Assembly (NCBI RefSeq): GCF_003113895.1
Contig: NZ_BDUD01000001.1
Coordinates: 2,438,924 to 2,502,923 of the forward strand
Direction of reading: 5' to 3'
From: Nostoc commune NIES-4072
Lineage (GTDB): Bacteria > Cyanobacteriota > Cyanobacteriia > Cyanobacteriales > Nostocaceae
DNA: 64,000 nucleotides
The notes under the pieces are model-generated. The model saw only the letters and a program-made list of their open reading frames with translations. It ran no database searches and was not told the DNA's origin. Positions 45,131 to 54,551 of the stretch are shown in pieces (the stretch's first letter is position 1; every line of letters begins with the position of its first letter). The translations under genes were made by a program, and so were the position numbers.

Positions 45131-45627
45131 AACTCCTCTTTCACCAATTGTGGCTAGAACAATTTTTCGCCTGTTGAATACGATACCGTATTTATTGCTT
45201 TTTTTTAAATGCTACGAGATTACATATTAAAAAAAACAATCCTTTGGGGTATTCTTTTTTTGATTAGGTGTCATACAGCCATCTGATTAGTTTCTCTTAA
45301 CCCAGTAGCAAAAGGGAAATTACCAAATTTTCTAGCAATCCGAGCTATCATAGCAAAAAATTTATTTTTTCCTGGAGTATTGCACCTTGCTGCCCTGCGT
45401 TGCCATACTTTAGGTGCAATATCTAAAAGGCAAGCTGTCCAATTGCTAATCGCTGATTGCAAAATTGCAATATCTAGAGGATGCAATTGGTATAGCCATC
45501 TATCAGAACAGTTAAAAGGGTGTAGTCTGTTATGTGTGCTTGTTGCACAGAAGGCGATTTTAACTAAGCAAAAAGAGACAATTAACACAATCAATCTAAA
45601 GTACAGTATTTCTCATCTAAAAAATTT
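45131..45627. other. Intergenic region, no supported gene
   Basis: A 107-codon minus-strand frame (45271-45594) and a plus-strand one lack ribosome-binding sites and motifs. The region likely carries the promoter of the ftsL-like/ftsI pair near its right end. Confidence 0.4.
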
Positions 45628-46329
45628 ATGGTAGTTGCTCGTAAATCTGCTGTTTCTACAAGGGGTACTTGGTTCGGGCGAGATTCTATCCTTTCTTTAG
45701 GGAGGCGACGTTCTGCACGTATAGAATCAGCAGCACAAAACGCTTCTACGCCTGCTGTCCAAGAAGCTGCACTAGTATCTTCTCAAAGACGACAGCGTTC
45801 CCCGAAAAAGCTAGCGGTTTCTCCCACAAATGCAGCAGTTATGCCCAAATCAGGGAAACAGTTGGGTAGACAACAAGTGCTAAATCTCAATGAGCAGGCG
45901 AGTGCAAACCAGAAAACCCCAGGGGTAGGTTTTCTTCGCCTTCCCATAATACCTAATTCTGGAGCGGCACCTTTGTGGTTGCTGCGCTTGTACACTTTTC
46001 ACCGTTATTCGACAGTTTTGGCGTTCTTATTAGTAGCATCGACACTTGCTGTTTATGGCTGGACAGTATATTCCCAAGAACTTTGGAGTAAGTCATATCG
46101 CAGGCTGCAAAGCCTCCAACGTCATGAGCGGCTACTAACAACAACCAACGCGACGCTGACAAATAAAATTGCCCAGGAAGCAGAACAACCAACAGCAGGG
46201 CTGGTATCGCCGACTCCTCAAGGGATGATTTTTTTATCTCCAGCATCTCGTAGTCCTAAGCCAGCATCGTCTAACACAACGCCAAATCCCCAAACGCAAC
46301 AGCAAACACTCTCGCCACTGGGGTACTAA
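45628..46329 (+). CDS. FtsL-like cell-division membrane protein
   Basis: The 233-residue protein has a long basic, Ala/Ser-rich cytoplasmic N-terminus (about res 1-115). One membrane helix follows at about res 128-148 (STVLAFLLVASTLAVYGWTV). Then comes a coiled-coil-like stretch (YRRLQSLQRHERLLTTTNAT) and a Pro/Thr-rich tail. Topology and position directly before ftsI are those of FtsL. Sequence identity among FtsL proteins is too low to prove it by eye. Confidence 0.72.
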   Translation: MVVARKSAVSTRGTWFGRDSILSLGRRRSARIESAAQNASTPAVQEAALVSSQRRQRSPKKLAVSPTNAAVMPKSGKQLGRQQVLNLNEQASANQKTPGVGFLRLPIIPNSGAAPLWLLRLYTFHRYSTVLAFLLVASTLAVYGWTVYSQELWSKSYRRLQSLQRHERLLTTTNATLTNKIAQEAEQPTAGLVSPTPQGMIFLSPASRSPKPASSNTTPNPQTQQQTLSPLGY

Positions 46330-46334
46330 GGTTA

Positions 46335-46475
46335 AGAGTCATTGGTCATTGGTTATTGGTCATTAGTCATTAGTCATTGGTCATTGGTCATTAGTTATTC
46401 ATAACGGGCAAATGACAAAGGACAAATGACAAAGGACAAAGGACAAACGACAAAGGACAAATGACAAAGGACAAC
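46335..46475 (+). repeat. STRR tract filling the ftsL-like/ftsI gap
   Basis: TCATTGG/TCATTAG heptads (46337-46397) are followed by CAAATGA/CAAAGGA heptads. The two halves are partly complementary (TCATTTG against CAAATGA), so the transcript could fold. The ATG at 46461 lies inside the tract. Confidence 0.85.
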
Positions 46476-46478
46476 CTA

Positions 46479-48314
46479 ATGCAAAAATCACCAAGCAGAA
46501 CAAACAGAAAGTTTCCGAATCCAGCATTTAAAAGGCGACAGAAGGGTTCTAAAGGAGGATTGTTAGGGACACTTGCCTCTAATATCCAAGACCAAACATC
46601 CAACACCAAGTCCCGATTGTTTATAGTATGGGGCGTATTAATGGCAGCAGGGTTGGGGTTAGGTGTTAAATTGTATAATTTACAAATCGTCAAGGGGCCA
46701 AAGTTAACAGAGCAGGCGCGAAACCAGCAAATGGTGAATTTGCGACCTTTTATGCCCCGTCGCCCGGTGGTAGATCGCAATAGTAATCTGTTGGCAATTG
46801 ACCGTCCTGTATATACTTTGTACGCTCATCCCAAGCTGTTTAATAAGTCTAATGAAGATATGGCAGGGCAACTTGCCCCAATATTGGCAAAAGATACTGC
46901 TGAATTGATAAAAACTTTTCAAAGCAAAAGAAGCGGAATTATACTTGCCCCAGCCCTCCCGGAGGAAACTATCGATCGCATCAGCTCTTTGCGCTTAGAT
47001 GGCTTAGAGTGGGCCCAAAAATACTCCCGATATTATCCGCCAGACGATTTAGTTTCTGATGTGGTGGGCTACGTGAATCTTGACCGCCGTGGTCAAGCAG
47101 GTGTGGAATACTCTCAAGAGAAGTTGCTAGAACGTCCTGTGCAAACAGTGCGCCTCAGTCGGTCGGGTAATGGGGCCTTGATGCCGGATCATGCCCCTGA
47201 AGGTTTTTTGCATTTTGATGATTTGCGACTGCAACTCACTATTGATAGCCGTCTGCAACGAATTGCCCGCGTTGCACTCAAACAACAAATGGATAAGTTT
47301 CAGGCTAAACGTGGGGCAGTAATTGTGATGGATGCCCTAGATGGTTCCTTACTCGCCCTTGTTTCTCAGCCTACTTATAACCCTAATGAATACGCTAAAG
47401 CTAATATCTCACTATTTAAAAACTGGACGGTAGCGGATCTTTATGAACCGGGATCGACTTTTAAACCTTTGAATGTAGCGATCGCTCTAGAAAATGGAAT
47501 CATCAAACCAGATGATATGTTTAATGACTCCGGTTCTATTCGAGTAGCTAATTACACCATCAAAAATGCGATGAATAATGGGAATGGGCGAATCAGCATC
47601 GCTCAGATTTTGCAATATTCCAGCAACATTGGCATGGTGCAAATTATCCAACGCTTAAAGCCTTCAATCTATTACAACTGGCTAGAACGCTTGGGGCTAG
47701 GACAAAAAGTTGATACAGATTTACCTTTTGAAGTTGGTGGTCGGCTTAAAAGTCAAGAAGAATTTATCTCTTCGCCAATTGAACCAGCTACTACTTCCTT
47801 TGGGCAAGGCTTTTCCATGACACCCATACAGCTGGTACAAATGCACGGTGCTTTAGCCAATGGCGGTAAATTGGTCACACCCCATGTAGTTCGGGGGCTG
47901 ATTGATAGCAAAGGGCAAATGCATGATTCACCTACTCACACCGTCCCCCGGCAAATTTTCTCAACCGCAACAACCCAAAAGGTTGTGGAAATGATGGAAA
48001 CTGTTGTTAATGAAGGTAGCGGAAAGGCAGCACAAATTCCAGGATATCGCATTGCTGGTAAAACTGGTACAGCCCAAAAAGCTAGTCCTAATGGTGGTTA
48101 CATCAAGGGTGCTAGAATGACCAGCTTCGTGGCTATTTTGCCAGTGGAATCTCCTCGGTATGTTGTGTTCGCACTAGTGGATGAACCGAAAGGAGAAAGT
48201 GCTTATGGTTCTACTGTCGCCGCTCCAATTGTCAAGTCGGTAATCGAAGCACTCATTCCTCTTGAGCAGATTCCGCCAAGTAAAGCGATCGAGGAACAGA
48301 AGGAAGCGCCGTAG
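46479..48314 (+). CDS. ftsI: Septal peptidoglycan transpeptidase FtsI (class B PBP)
   Basis: The 611-residue protein cross-links septal peptidoglycan. An N-terminal membrane helix ([20 protein letters not shown]) is followed by a dimerisation domain starting [20 protein letters not shown]. The transpeptidase domain has SxxK in [11 protein letters not shown] (Ser326), SxN in [11 protein letters not shown] and KTG in [11 protein letters not shown]. All three motifs are intact. The start is put at the ATG 46479 because the upstream ATG 46461 is part of the heptad tract. Confidence 0.93.
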   Translation: MQKSPSRTNRKFPNPAFKRRQKGSKGGLLGTLASNIQDQTSNTKSRLFIVWGVLMAAGLGLGVKLYNLQIVKGPKLTEQARNQQMVNLRPFMPRRPVVDRNSNLLAIDRPVYTLYAHPKLFNKSNEDMAGQLAPILAKDTAELIKTFQSKRSGIILAPALPEETIDRISSLRLDGLEWAQKYSRYYPPDDLVSDVVGYVNLDRRGQAGVEYSQEKLLERPVQTVRLSRSGNGALMPDHAPEGFLHFDDLRLQLTIDSRLQRIARVALKQQMDKFQAKRGAVIVMDALDGSLLALVSQPTYNPNEYAKANISLFKNWTVADLYEPGSTFKPLNVAIALENGIIKPDDMFNDSGSIRVANYTIKNAMNNGNGRISIAQILQYSSNIGMVQIIQRLKPSIYYNWLERLGLGQKVDTDLPFEVGGRLKSQEEFISSPIEPATTSFGQGFSMTPIQLVQMHGALANGGKLVTPHVVRGLIDSKGQMHDSPTHTVPRQIFSTATTQKVVEMMETVVNEGSGKAAQIPGYRIAGKTGTAQKASPNGGYIKGARMTSFVAILPVESPRYVVFALVDEPKGESAYGSTVAAPIVKSVIEALIPLEQIPPSKAIEEQKEAP

Positions 48315-48470
48315 GGAGCAGGGAGCAGGGAGCAGGGGGCAGGGGGCAGGGAGCAGGGGGGGCAGGGGAGGCAGTGGGAGAGAACTATTGCCCAATCCCC
48401 AATCCCCAATCCCCAATCCCCAATCCCCAATCCCCAATCCCCAATCCCCAATCCCCAATCCCCAATCCTT
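48315..48470 (+). repeat. Two STRR tracts after ftsI
   Basis: GGGAGCA/GGGGGCA heptads (48315-48360), then eleven CCCAATC heptads (48391-48468). They begin right at the ftsI stop codon. Confidence 0.9.
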
Positions 48471-48595
48471 TTTGTTCCCCTAGACTTAATTTTTCTTTAT
48501 AACCAGGGAAAGAGGTAGAGAAAGCTACTCGTGTGGGAAGTTAAGTATTAAAGGTGAAAGTAATTTTTCACTTTTCCAATGCTACCGAAGATTCC

Positions 48596-49702
48596 ATGCA
48601 AAGCAATTTAGTTATATTTCCTAACGCTGGGGCTGCAAAAAAGAGTACGCAAACAGAAGAAGGAACAATTACCAACTACGACCGTGCTGAGAAACAATTT
48701 ATAGAACTGCTAGCAATGGAGGATTTGGATCATAAATTAGATGTAAAACCTGCAATAGCTAGTGAGTTTGAACAGGCACTCTCAAGGGCAATTCGCGCTG
48801 CCTATAAAAACGATCGCTCTGATGAACAGGCTCACCGTTTTCTACAACGGATACTTTATCGAATTAATCGGCTAAAGCTGTTTTGGTATGACGATTTGCA
48901 TCACTATACCAATGAGCGATCGCTTTACTTGTCTTCATGTCGTGACCTAATTGAAGCTGCTTGGCAAAAGTGGGAACTGGCACAATTCGATGTGGCTGCA
49001 CTGCAACAATTAGATGTAAAACAAGCTCTAATTGAGCGCACATCTGCCGATTTAGACCCGATTTTGTCGGAGAGTAGCCGCTACATTCGTGAGGAAATGA
49101 CTGAATCAGGCTATCGTCACCTGTTAGCGATCGGTTCTTTTGATGGCTTGGTTGAAGCTAGTCATCTTTCCCGCATTTTGGGTGGTGTTGCTAATGAAGT
49201 GCAGTGTACACTAATGCGAGTACTAATAGAAGAGTACGGCAATGGTCGTTTATCTCGCAAGCACTCCACATTTTTTGCCCAAATGCTTGCTGAGTTTGGA
49301 ATGAACACTCAACCAGAGGCATATTTCGATTTAGTACCTTGGGAAGTTTTGGCTTCTACCAATCATAATTTTCTGATGACTGAGCGCAAACGCTATTTTC
49401 TGCGTTATAGCGGCGGTTTGACCTATTTTGAAGTGGCTGGCCCTGCGGTTTACAAAAATTATATGGTGGCGGCGCAACGACTTGGACTCTCAGAAGTAGC
49501 GGTGGGTTATTGGGAACTACACATTAGAGAAGATGAACGCCACGGCCGTTGGATGTTAGATGATGTGGCTTTGCCATTAGCAGAACGATATCCCAATGAT
49601 GCATGGGAATTAGTGCTTGGGTACGATCAGCAGAAACTCATGAGCGATCGCGCGGGTAGTGCTGTTGTGCGATCAATACGTCAAGCAAAACAATCTGTCT
49701 GA
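48596..49702 (+). CDS. Iron-containing redox enzyme (heme-oxygenase-like fold)
   Basis: The 368-residue protein has an N-terminal helical part (res 1-125, KQFIELLAMEDLDHKL, HRFLQRILYRINRLKLFWYDDLHHY). A heme-oxygenase-like/HDO domain follows (about res 145-350). Its helices carry likely metal ligands: RVLIEEYGNGRLSRKHSTFF, then VGYWELHIREDERHGRWMLD (E..H...D/H). Family members use a di-iron or Fe centre, e.g. in N-oxygenation or fatty-acid decarboxylation. The substrate is unknown here. The ATG at 48596 is chosen; an upstream GTG exists. It precedes a methyltransferase gene on the same strand. Confidence 0.8.
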   Translation: MQSNLVIFPNAGAAKKSTQTEEGTITNYDRAEKQFIELLAMEDLDHKLDVKPAIASEFEQALSRAIRAAYKNDRSDEQAHRFLQRILYRINRLKLFWYDDLHHYTNERSLYLSSCRDLIEAAWQKWELAQFDVAALQQLDVKQALIERTSADLDPILSESSRYIREEMTESGYRHLLAIGSFDGLVEASHLSRILGGVANEVQCTLMRVLIEEYGNGRLSRKHSTFFAQMLAEFGMNTQPEAYFDLVPWEVLASTNHNFLMTERKRYFLRYSGGLTYFEVAGPAVYKNYMVAAQRLGLSEVAVGYWELHIREDERHGRWMLDDVALPLAERYPNDAWELVLGYDQQKLMSDRAGSAVVRSIRQAKQSV

Positions 49703-49926
49703 CTCATCTAAGAAATCAAAAAAATTAGAAATTAAAAAATGACAGATTCTTTCTGGCGTTTATAATTTCACATTTCTAAATCATTCTATTGCTAATCTAC
49801 CTACAATCCGATTTTTTTAGTAAGGACTTCTTTACTAAAGGAAGGGTTATTTGTTTCCTTGAGATTAAGGTAATTAAATAACCTCTTATTACATTGATTA
49901 TACCTTACACATTGAAGTGCAGTCAA

Positions 49927-50622
49927 ATGAAAGATATCTTTTTTTGTCCTGAAGAATCTAATTTTTACTCAAACTGTTTAGAAAATTTTGTTCTCAGAAA
50001 TTGTAAAAATTATGAATCTATTGTGGAGTTTGGCTCAGGAGATGGCAGTCCTGTAATTAATTCATTATTAAGAAACAACTTCGATGGCATCATTCAGGGA
50101 TTTGAATTAAATACCTCTGCATGGAAAGTAGCAAATTCAACTATCGATGAATATAATCTCACTAATAAATATAGAATTCATAATTCATCTTTGTTTAGTT
50201 CTTCTCAACCCGATGCCGAGTATCTTGTAGCCAATCCACCCTATCTCCCGGCTCCAGATAATGATATTTATATGCCACTCTTATTTGGGGGCGTGGATGG
50301 AGCCACAGTTACCAACGATCTTTTGTCGTTAGGTTACGAAAATGTGTTGGTTTTAATATCTAGTTTTTCTAATCCAACAAGTACGCTGAACTTAGCAAAA
50401 GAAAATGGATATTGTGTTCAAAATTTCATGGTATTACCTTTACAGTTCGGCTACTATAGCTCTGATCCTAAGGTAAAGAACCACATAGAAGAACTCCGAA
50501 AAAAGAACATGGCATTTTATTCTGGCGATTATTATTTTCTAGCTGGCGTTTTATTTAACAAATGCCAGGATTCTGTAGTTGATTTATCTAATCAATTGGC
50601 TCAGGTTATGACTAGTTTGTGA
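49927..50622 (+). CDS. SAM-dependent methyltransferase with an NPPY motif
   Basis: The 231-residue protein has SAM motif I in IVEFGSGDGSPVIN (about res 35-48), an acidic strand end IIQGFELN and the catalytic-type NPPY in YLVANPPYLPAPD. The NPPY motif points to methylation of an amide or amino N (PrmC/HemK or nucleic-acid type), but the N-terminal binding domain of PrmC is missing. It stands 224 bp after the redox enzyme, on the same strand; a joint pathway is possible but not shown. Confidence 0.75.
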   Translation: MKDIFFCPEESNFYSNCLENFVLRNCKNYESIVEFGSGDGSPVINSLLRNNFDGIIQGFELNTSAWKVANSTIDEYNLTNKYRIHNSSLFSSSQPDAEYLVANPPYLPAPDNDIYMPLLFGGVDGATVTNDLLSLGYENVLVLISSFSNPTSTLNLAKENGYCVQNFMVLPLQFGYYSSDPKVKNHIEELRKKNMAFYSGDYYFLAGVLFNKCQDSVVDLSNQLAQVMTSL

Positions 50623-50642
50623 AAAGAAATTACGCTTATGCA

Positions 50643-50719
50643 ATCCCCATCTTAGGAGTACCTTGTTCGCGTTAGCGTCTGTCTGCGACACGCTGCGCGA
50701 ACGCAGAGAAGATGGGGAC
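50643..50719. repeat. Palindromic element with ATCCCCATCTT arms
   Basis: ATCCCCATCTT and AAGATGGGGA form outer arms. Inside are TTCGCGTTAGCG and CGCTGCGCGAACGC of the dispersed GC-rich palindrome family. It lies between two convergent genes and could end transcription of both. Confidence 0.55.
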
Positions 50720-50749
50720 TTGCGGGATTAGTTAAATCAATATCTATTC

Positions 50750-51910
50750 TCAAGTAATTGCTTTGTTTACCTGAAGTTTTTGTTGTATGAATGCACTGCT
50801 AGTAGGGTGAGATTGGCGCTTGAGTGCTGCAAATAGAATTACAACAGCACCGAACGATAAAATAGGAAAGGCTGAAGTTGGTTCAGGTACAGAGACAGAT
50901 GGGGTTGGCGTTAAGAGGAAGGCGCGTAATTCACCATTAACTGCACCACGACCAACAATTTGTCCCTTATTATTAATGGCAGATGCTACTGTCAAGGTAA
51001 AGCCAGCGTCTGAACCAGGAGCAATCAAGTCATTTAAGTCGTACAGAGTGTTATCACTATAAAGAAAAGCTCGCAAACCATTGCCATCTGCTGCAAAAAA
51101 GTTACTATTAGTGCCAGAAAACCCGACTACTTCACCCAAATTATTTATCCCCAAAGCAACACTGAACAAATCTGTAGGACGTAACTTACCCAGGTCTTGG
51201 ATTCCCGTGCTGGAACTGTATAGAAAAGCAAGACCATCATCTATTCCAGTCAGGCCTGAACTACCAACCACTTGTCCTAAGTCATTAATATCATTTGCTA
51301 CGCTGTACTGGTAAACTGGCAAAGTTCCCAAATTAGTAGTTAGGCCGTTTTGGTACAGAAAAGCTGTGTTTGAACTGAGAAAGCCTACTACTTGTCCCAA
51401 GTTATTTAAACTGTACGCAACATTACCAGGAGTTCCAATGCTAGTTGCTATACCATCACTGTATAAAAAAGGGCCAAGTCCGACCGCTCCCCCGACTATT
51501 TGGGTGCGATCATTAATGGCATAAGGAATAGCGTTTCGGATAGGGAGGGGTTGGGTGATGCCATCGCTGTATAGTAAAGGGTTATTTCCAGTAAAGTTAT
51601 TACTAGCAACTGAATTACCAACTACTTGTCCCAAGTTATTGATACCAGTTACTGAAAGTTGATTATCACCAGGCAGGGGACTAATTTTTTGAAGTGAACC
51701 ATTACTGTAAAAAAAAGAACTCCCTAAAGAATTAATGGCTACTTCACCTGAGTCATTGATGTCTGTAGCGAAACTGAAGGCTTCTCCTGTAAGACTGCCT
51801 AAGTCAGTAACTGAGTATAGAGATACCGCCAATGCCGACTTGGATGCAGTAAGACTGATTGCGGTCAAGGTTATTGCTGTTATACAAGATTTCCACTTAA
51901 GTAAAAGCAT
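50750..51910 (-). CDS. PEP-CTERM sorted protein with HAF repeats
   Basis: The 386-residue exported protein has a signal peptide (ITAITLTAISLTASKSALA). Seven or so repeats follow with GxxxAFxYxxG and INxxGQVVGxS patterns (HAF repeats, e.g. NDLGQVVGSSG, INNLGEVVGFSG). The C-terminus is a PEP-CTERM anchor: VPEPTSAFPILSFGAVVILF, then AALKRQ. PEP-CTERM proteins are processed by exosortase and go to the cell surface or exopolysaccharide. No exosortase is in the window. Confidence 0.88.
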   Translation of the reverse strand: MLLLKWKSCITAITLTAISLTASKSALAVSLYSVTDLGSLTGEAFSFATDINDSGEVAINSLGSSFFYSNGSLQKISPLPGDNQLSVTGINNLGQVVGNSVASNNFTGNNPLLYSDGITQPLPIRNAIPYAINDRTQIVGGAVGLGPFLYSDGIATSIGTPGNVAYSLNNLGQVVGFLSSNTAFLYQNGLTTNLGTLPVYQYSVANDINDLGQVVGSSGLTGIDDGLAFLYSSSTGIQDLGKLRPTDLFSVALGINNLGEVVGFSGTNSNFFAADGNGLRAFLYSDNTLYDLNDLIAPGSDAGFTLTVASAINNKGQIVGRGAVNGELRAFLLTPTPSVSVPEPTSAFPILSFGAVVILFAALKRQSHPTSSAFIQQKLQVNKAIT

Positions 51911-51945
51911 CTGACTTTTCCGTGATTTTTTATTCCACTATTAAG

Positions 51946-52440
51946 TTACCACTGAACAGTAGACTGGGAAACTGCCATATCTGGGTAGTCATACCCCCGG
52001 CTGTTCCAAGCTTTATCATCGTCTGGTTTAAATTCAATGGCTTGGTCGTAAGATGCAACAGCTTCTTCGTAGCGTTGTAATTCATCTAATGCAATTCCTT
52101 TACCTTGCCAGTCTTCTGAATCTTGAGGGGTAAGTGCGATCGCTCGATCCAAATCTGCTTGTGCTTGCTGCGCTTGGTCAATTTTTTGGTAAGCTAATCC
52201 TCGCCTTACTAGCGCCAAAATGTAGTTTGGCTTAATTCTCAAAGCTTGGTTCAGGTATCCAATGGACTCTTGGTATTGTTCCAGATGATAACAAGTTAGA
52301 CCCAACCCATAACTTACTTGGGGGTTTTGCGGTTCCAGTACAACAGCTTGCTGAAAAATCTGTAAAGCTGCTTGGTACTCTCCCCGATCAAGTTGGTTGT
52401 GTCCTTGCTCTAGTAAACTTGCCACGCTAGGATTTGGCAT
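51946..52440 (-). CDS. TPR-repeat protein, C-terminus abnormal
   Basis: The 164-residue protein has four tetratricopeptide repeats (YQAALQIFQQAVVLEPQNP, YQESIGYLNQALRIKPNY, and so on). The fifth starts KAWNSRGYDY and turns into PDMAVSQSTVQW, not TPR-like, before the stop. The family would continue NRG...LGRYEEAIASY, so a frameshift or deletion probably cut the end. It serves protein binding in general. Confidence 0.75.
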   Translation of the reverse strand: MPNPSVASLLEQGHNQLDRGEYQAALQIFQQAVVLEPQNPQVSYGLGLTCYHLEQYQESIGYLNQALRIKPNYILALVRRGLAYQKIDQAQQAQADLDRAIALTPQDSEDWQGKGIALDELQRYEEAVASYDQAIEFKPDDDKAWNSRGYDYPDMAVSQSTVQW

Positions 52441-52501
52441 TATTACCTAAAGTCCAATATTTGATTGATATTATAACTTATTGGCTGAGTAAGAGGCTGT
52501 T

Positions 52502-52671
52502 TATACCCGCATTTCTCACAAGCTTTGCGTAGGCGTAGCCCGCCGCAGGCATCGCCTATCTTGTAATCTTTACTAGAACCGATTTCAAGCCTTTTTCGCA
52601 GTTAATAATTTTAGCACAGTGCGAAACGCATAAATCTAGGTTTTATAAGGCTTTGAGAAATCCGGGTTATA
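52502..52671. mobile_element. 170-bp MITE-like element
   Basis: The left end TATACCCGCATTTCTCACAA and the right end read inward, TATAACCCGGATTTCTCAAA, match at most positions. A nested GCGTAGGCGTAGCCCGCC palindrome (52527-52555) sits inside. It lies between the TPR and protease genes and is non-coding. Confidence 0.55.
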
Positions 52672-52771
52672 GAATCCATTTGGGATAATTATTACAGAAT
52701 GATAATGTCTATTGCTAAAATCACCAAACAAAGCAACTAGAAGGCGTTACTGGTACTTTGTACGATTTCCA

Positions 52772-53215
52772 TTACAAAACCATTAAATAAGTATCTTTTC
52801 CTTCCACTGGCAAAACTCGCAATTTCTGATTTTGTAAATCGGGTTCTAATCCTAAATCTTCTAAAGGTATTAATCCCAATAACGGATCTGAACCTTCTGG
52901 TAATTCAATACAATTGAATGTCCCTTCTCTTCCCTCAACTGAAAGATTCAACATTTTAAAAATCCGAGCTTTTTGTACTCCTGTAGCTATTTTTACATCT
53001 ACTTCTCCTTGCAGAGGCAATCCCAAATCAAGAATAATATTTTTAGGCAAGCACAGCCTTGTTGCACCTGTGTCAACTAAAACATCATGTAAAGTAATTG
53101 AGCGTATTTGTTTTGTGGGAATAAATCCTCTTTCTGCGAGAGTTTGGTCAATTTGATTAGTAATAGTGATTGTGGTAGTTACTTTGCCCATTTTTTCACT
53201 TTTGCTATTTGTCAT
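52772..53215 (-). CDS. Retropepsin-like aspartyl protease family protein
   Basis: The 147-residue protein has the active-site motif DTG in VLVDTGATRLCLPKNIILDL (about res 47-66) and the second conserved region LPEGSDPLLGLIPLEDLGLE. This is the clan AA type common in cyanobacteria as a small cytosolic protein. A homodimer is needed for activity. Substrate unknown; often found with toxin-antitoxin-like genes elsewhere, though not here. Confidence 0.8.
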   Translation of the reverse strand: MTNSKSEKMGKVTTTITITNQIDQTLAERGFIPTKQIRSITLHDVLVDTGATRLCLPKNIILDLGLPLQGEVDVKIATGVQKARIFKMLNLSVEGREGTFNCIELPEGSDPLLGLIPLEDLGLEPDLQNQKLRVLPVEGKDTYLMVL

Positions 53216-53287
53216 ATCATTTTCCTATAAGAGGATGTTTGAAAAATGGTATGTTGTGATTTTAATCGAATTACTACCCCCTTTAAT

Positions 53288-53521
53288 CCCCCCGATATAT
53301 GCAGGGCTGTTTCATTCGCTCAGGTAAGGATTTTGTCAAGAGTATCAGCCAGAAATTTTAGAGAGTCGGCAATCGAAAAATGACTAATTCAACGAGTAAA
53401 TTTAAGTGCGATCGCTAGGCTCATGAGCAAATAAAATTTTTGAGTTACCAGATTTTTTGGTTGATACGCTTGTAAATTCAGGTCTTTTAGGGAATGAAAC
53501 AGCCCTGCGATATATGGGGGG
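53288..53521. repeat. 234-bp segment with 30-bp inverted ends
   Basis: CCCCCCGATATATGCAGGGC, continuing TGTTTCATTC, is mirrored at 53492-53521 (inward: CCCCCCATATATCGCAGGGC, then TGTTTCATTC). It differs by a few bases only. It may be a non-autonomous element or two inverted copies of a dispersed repeat. Confidence 0.5.
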
Positions 53522-53577
53522 AAACAGGAAATCCAGTTCCCTCCCCAATATATCAGGGAGGGTTAGGGTGGGGTAAA
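53508..53577. repeat. Dispersed repeat, copy 1 (other copy 60593-60672)
   Basis: CCCTCCCCAATATATCAGGG, then AGGGTTAGGGTGGGGT, occurs in reverse orientation with changes at 60593-60672. Confidence 0.6.
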
Positions 53578-53588
53578 ACCCACATTTA

Positions 53589-53951
53589 TCAAGCAACAGC
53601 CTCTTGCCTAAGCTTTCGTACCGGACGCTTGCGATCGCTTCGACGAACGCCCCCCGCCATTTTGTACTCATCGCTATTCTTGCCATACTTTGCAGCTACA
53701 CTGAGTAACATGTGTTCTGTTAGTTCCATCAGTGACTTTTCGGTAACTTCTAAGGCTTCCTGAGTCATATCTACGGTGGAAAGGCTTGAGTTATAAGCTT
53801 CCAATTTATCTTGCGTTGTTTTGATGAGGGCTGCAAAGGAGTCAATTGTTACCCCATTCCCTAAGTCTAAGGTGGGATTGATCGATTTCAAACCCGCAAT
53901 CCGACGCTGCGCTTTATCAATTACTTTAGACCCGCGTTTTGGACGTGACAT
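53589..53951 (-). CDS. Conserved hypothetical protein, helical, basic ends
   Basis: The 120-residue protein starts MSRPKRGSKVIDKAQRRIAG. Helical middle parts follow (FAALIKTTQDKLEAYNSSLS, QEALEVTEKSLMELTEHML), then SVAAKYGKNSDEYKMAGGVR and a basic tail RRSDRKRPVRK. Similar proteins with KYGK-S-x-Y-x-MAGGxRxSxRKRP are, as I recall, common in Nostoc-group genomes, often in several copies. No known function. Basic ends suggest nucleic-acid binding. Confidence 0.65.
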   Translation of the reverse strand: MSRPKRGSKVIDKAQRRIAGLKSINPTLDLGNGVTIDSFAALIKTTQDKLEAYNSSLSTVDMTQEALEVTEKSLMELTEHMLLSVAAKYGKNSDEYKMAGGVRRSDRKRPVRKLRQEAVA

Positions 53952-54124
53952 AAATCACCCTTCTGTTATTAATAATGCGCCAGGATAAAAACTGACTTCT
54001 ACCCTGGACTGTACAGCACTAGGATAAACAGAATTAGGGTTACTTGACACCCGCATTATTCAGTATAAATTGACTTATCTACTACAAATATATTAAATTG
54101 TTTTACGTAAATTCTTGTAAATCG

Positions 54125-54340
54125 CCCGAATTCAATAAACGGCTGCCCGAATTCAATAAACGACTACCCGAATTCCGACTACCCGAATTCAATAAACGAC
54201 TACCCGAATTCAATAAACGACTGCCCGAATTCAATAAACGACTACCCGAATTCAATAAACGACTACCCGAATTCAATAAACGACTACCCGAATTCAATAA
54301 ACGACTATCCGAATTCAATAAACGACTACCCGAATTCAAT
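54125..54340 (+). repeat. 21-bp tandem array, eleven copies
   Basis: The unit is CCCGAATTCAATAAACGACT plus A/G. The third copy is shortened to 15 bp and the last stops after CAAT. A related three-copy array is at 55268-55322, beyond parDE. Read as protein it gives PEFNKRL repeats, but there is no gene structure. Confidence 0.9.
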
Positions 54341-54511
54341 ATAGGAACTTATAGCAATCTTATTTGAGTTGTGAAAATTTTTGTTATGGTCGTCCTTGGT
54401 CAGTTGTGATAACAAAAGACAAATGACTAATGACATCTTCACGCCTAATCTATGTAAAAACACTTAAAAAACTATTAATAGGTATAAATGTATACTATAT
54501 TTTTAAATAAT

Positions 54512-54551
54512 AAAGGCGATCGCGGACTCTTGGCCGAGGGCGATCGCCTTT
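54512..54551. terminator. Hairpin with HIP1 arms
   Basis: AAAGGCGATCGC and GCGATCGCCTTT are perfect 12-bp arms around a 16-bp loop, with TCATTT beyond. It is placed between the array and parD and could insulate the parDE promoter. Confidence 0.55.

Larger units (their letters stand above)
53216..53588. other. Gap with a 30-bp inverted repeat and a dispersed repeat
   Basis: It carries 53288-53521 (inverted ends) and part of 53508-53577. A 94-codon minus-strand frame here is built largely from repeat DNA and was not accepted. Confidence 0.45.

Noticed and set aside
45271..45594. 107-codon minus-strand ORF
   Set aside because: No Shine-Dalgarno, no motif, and overlapping open frames on the other strand; treated as chance.
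48174..48483. GIGDWGL-repeat ORFs after ftsI
   Set aside because: They are translations of CCCAATC heptads.
53402..53686. 94-codon minus-strand ORF
   Set aside because: Runs through the inverted and dispersed repeat sequences and overlaps the better supported gene at 53589-53951.
54098..54367. PEFNKRL-repeat ORF and its antisense partner
   Set aside because: Pure translation of the 21-bp array; one unit is 15 bp but still a multiple of three, so open frames are expected by chance.
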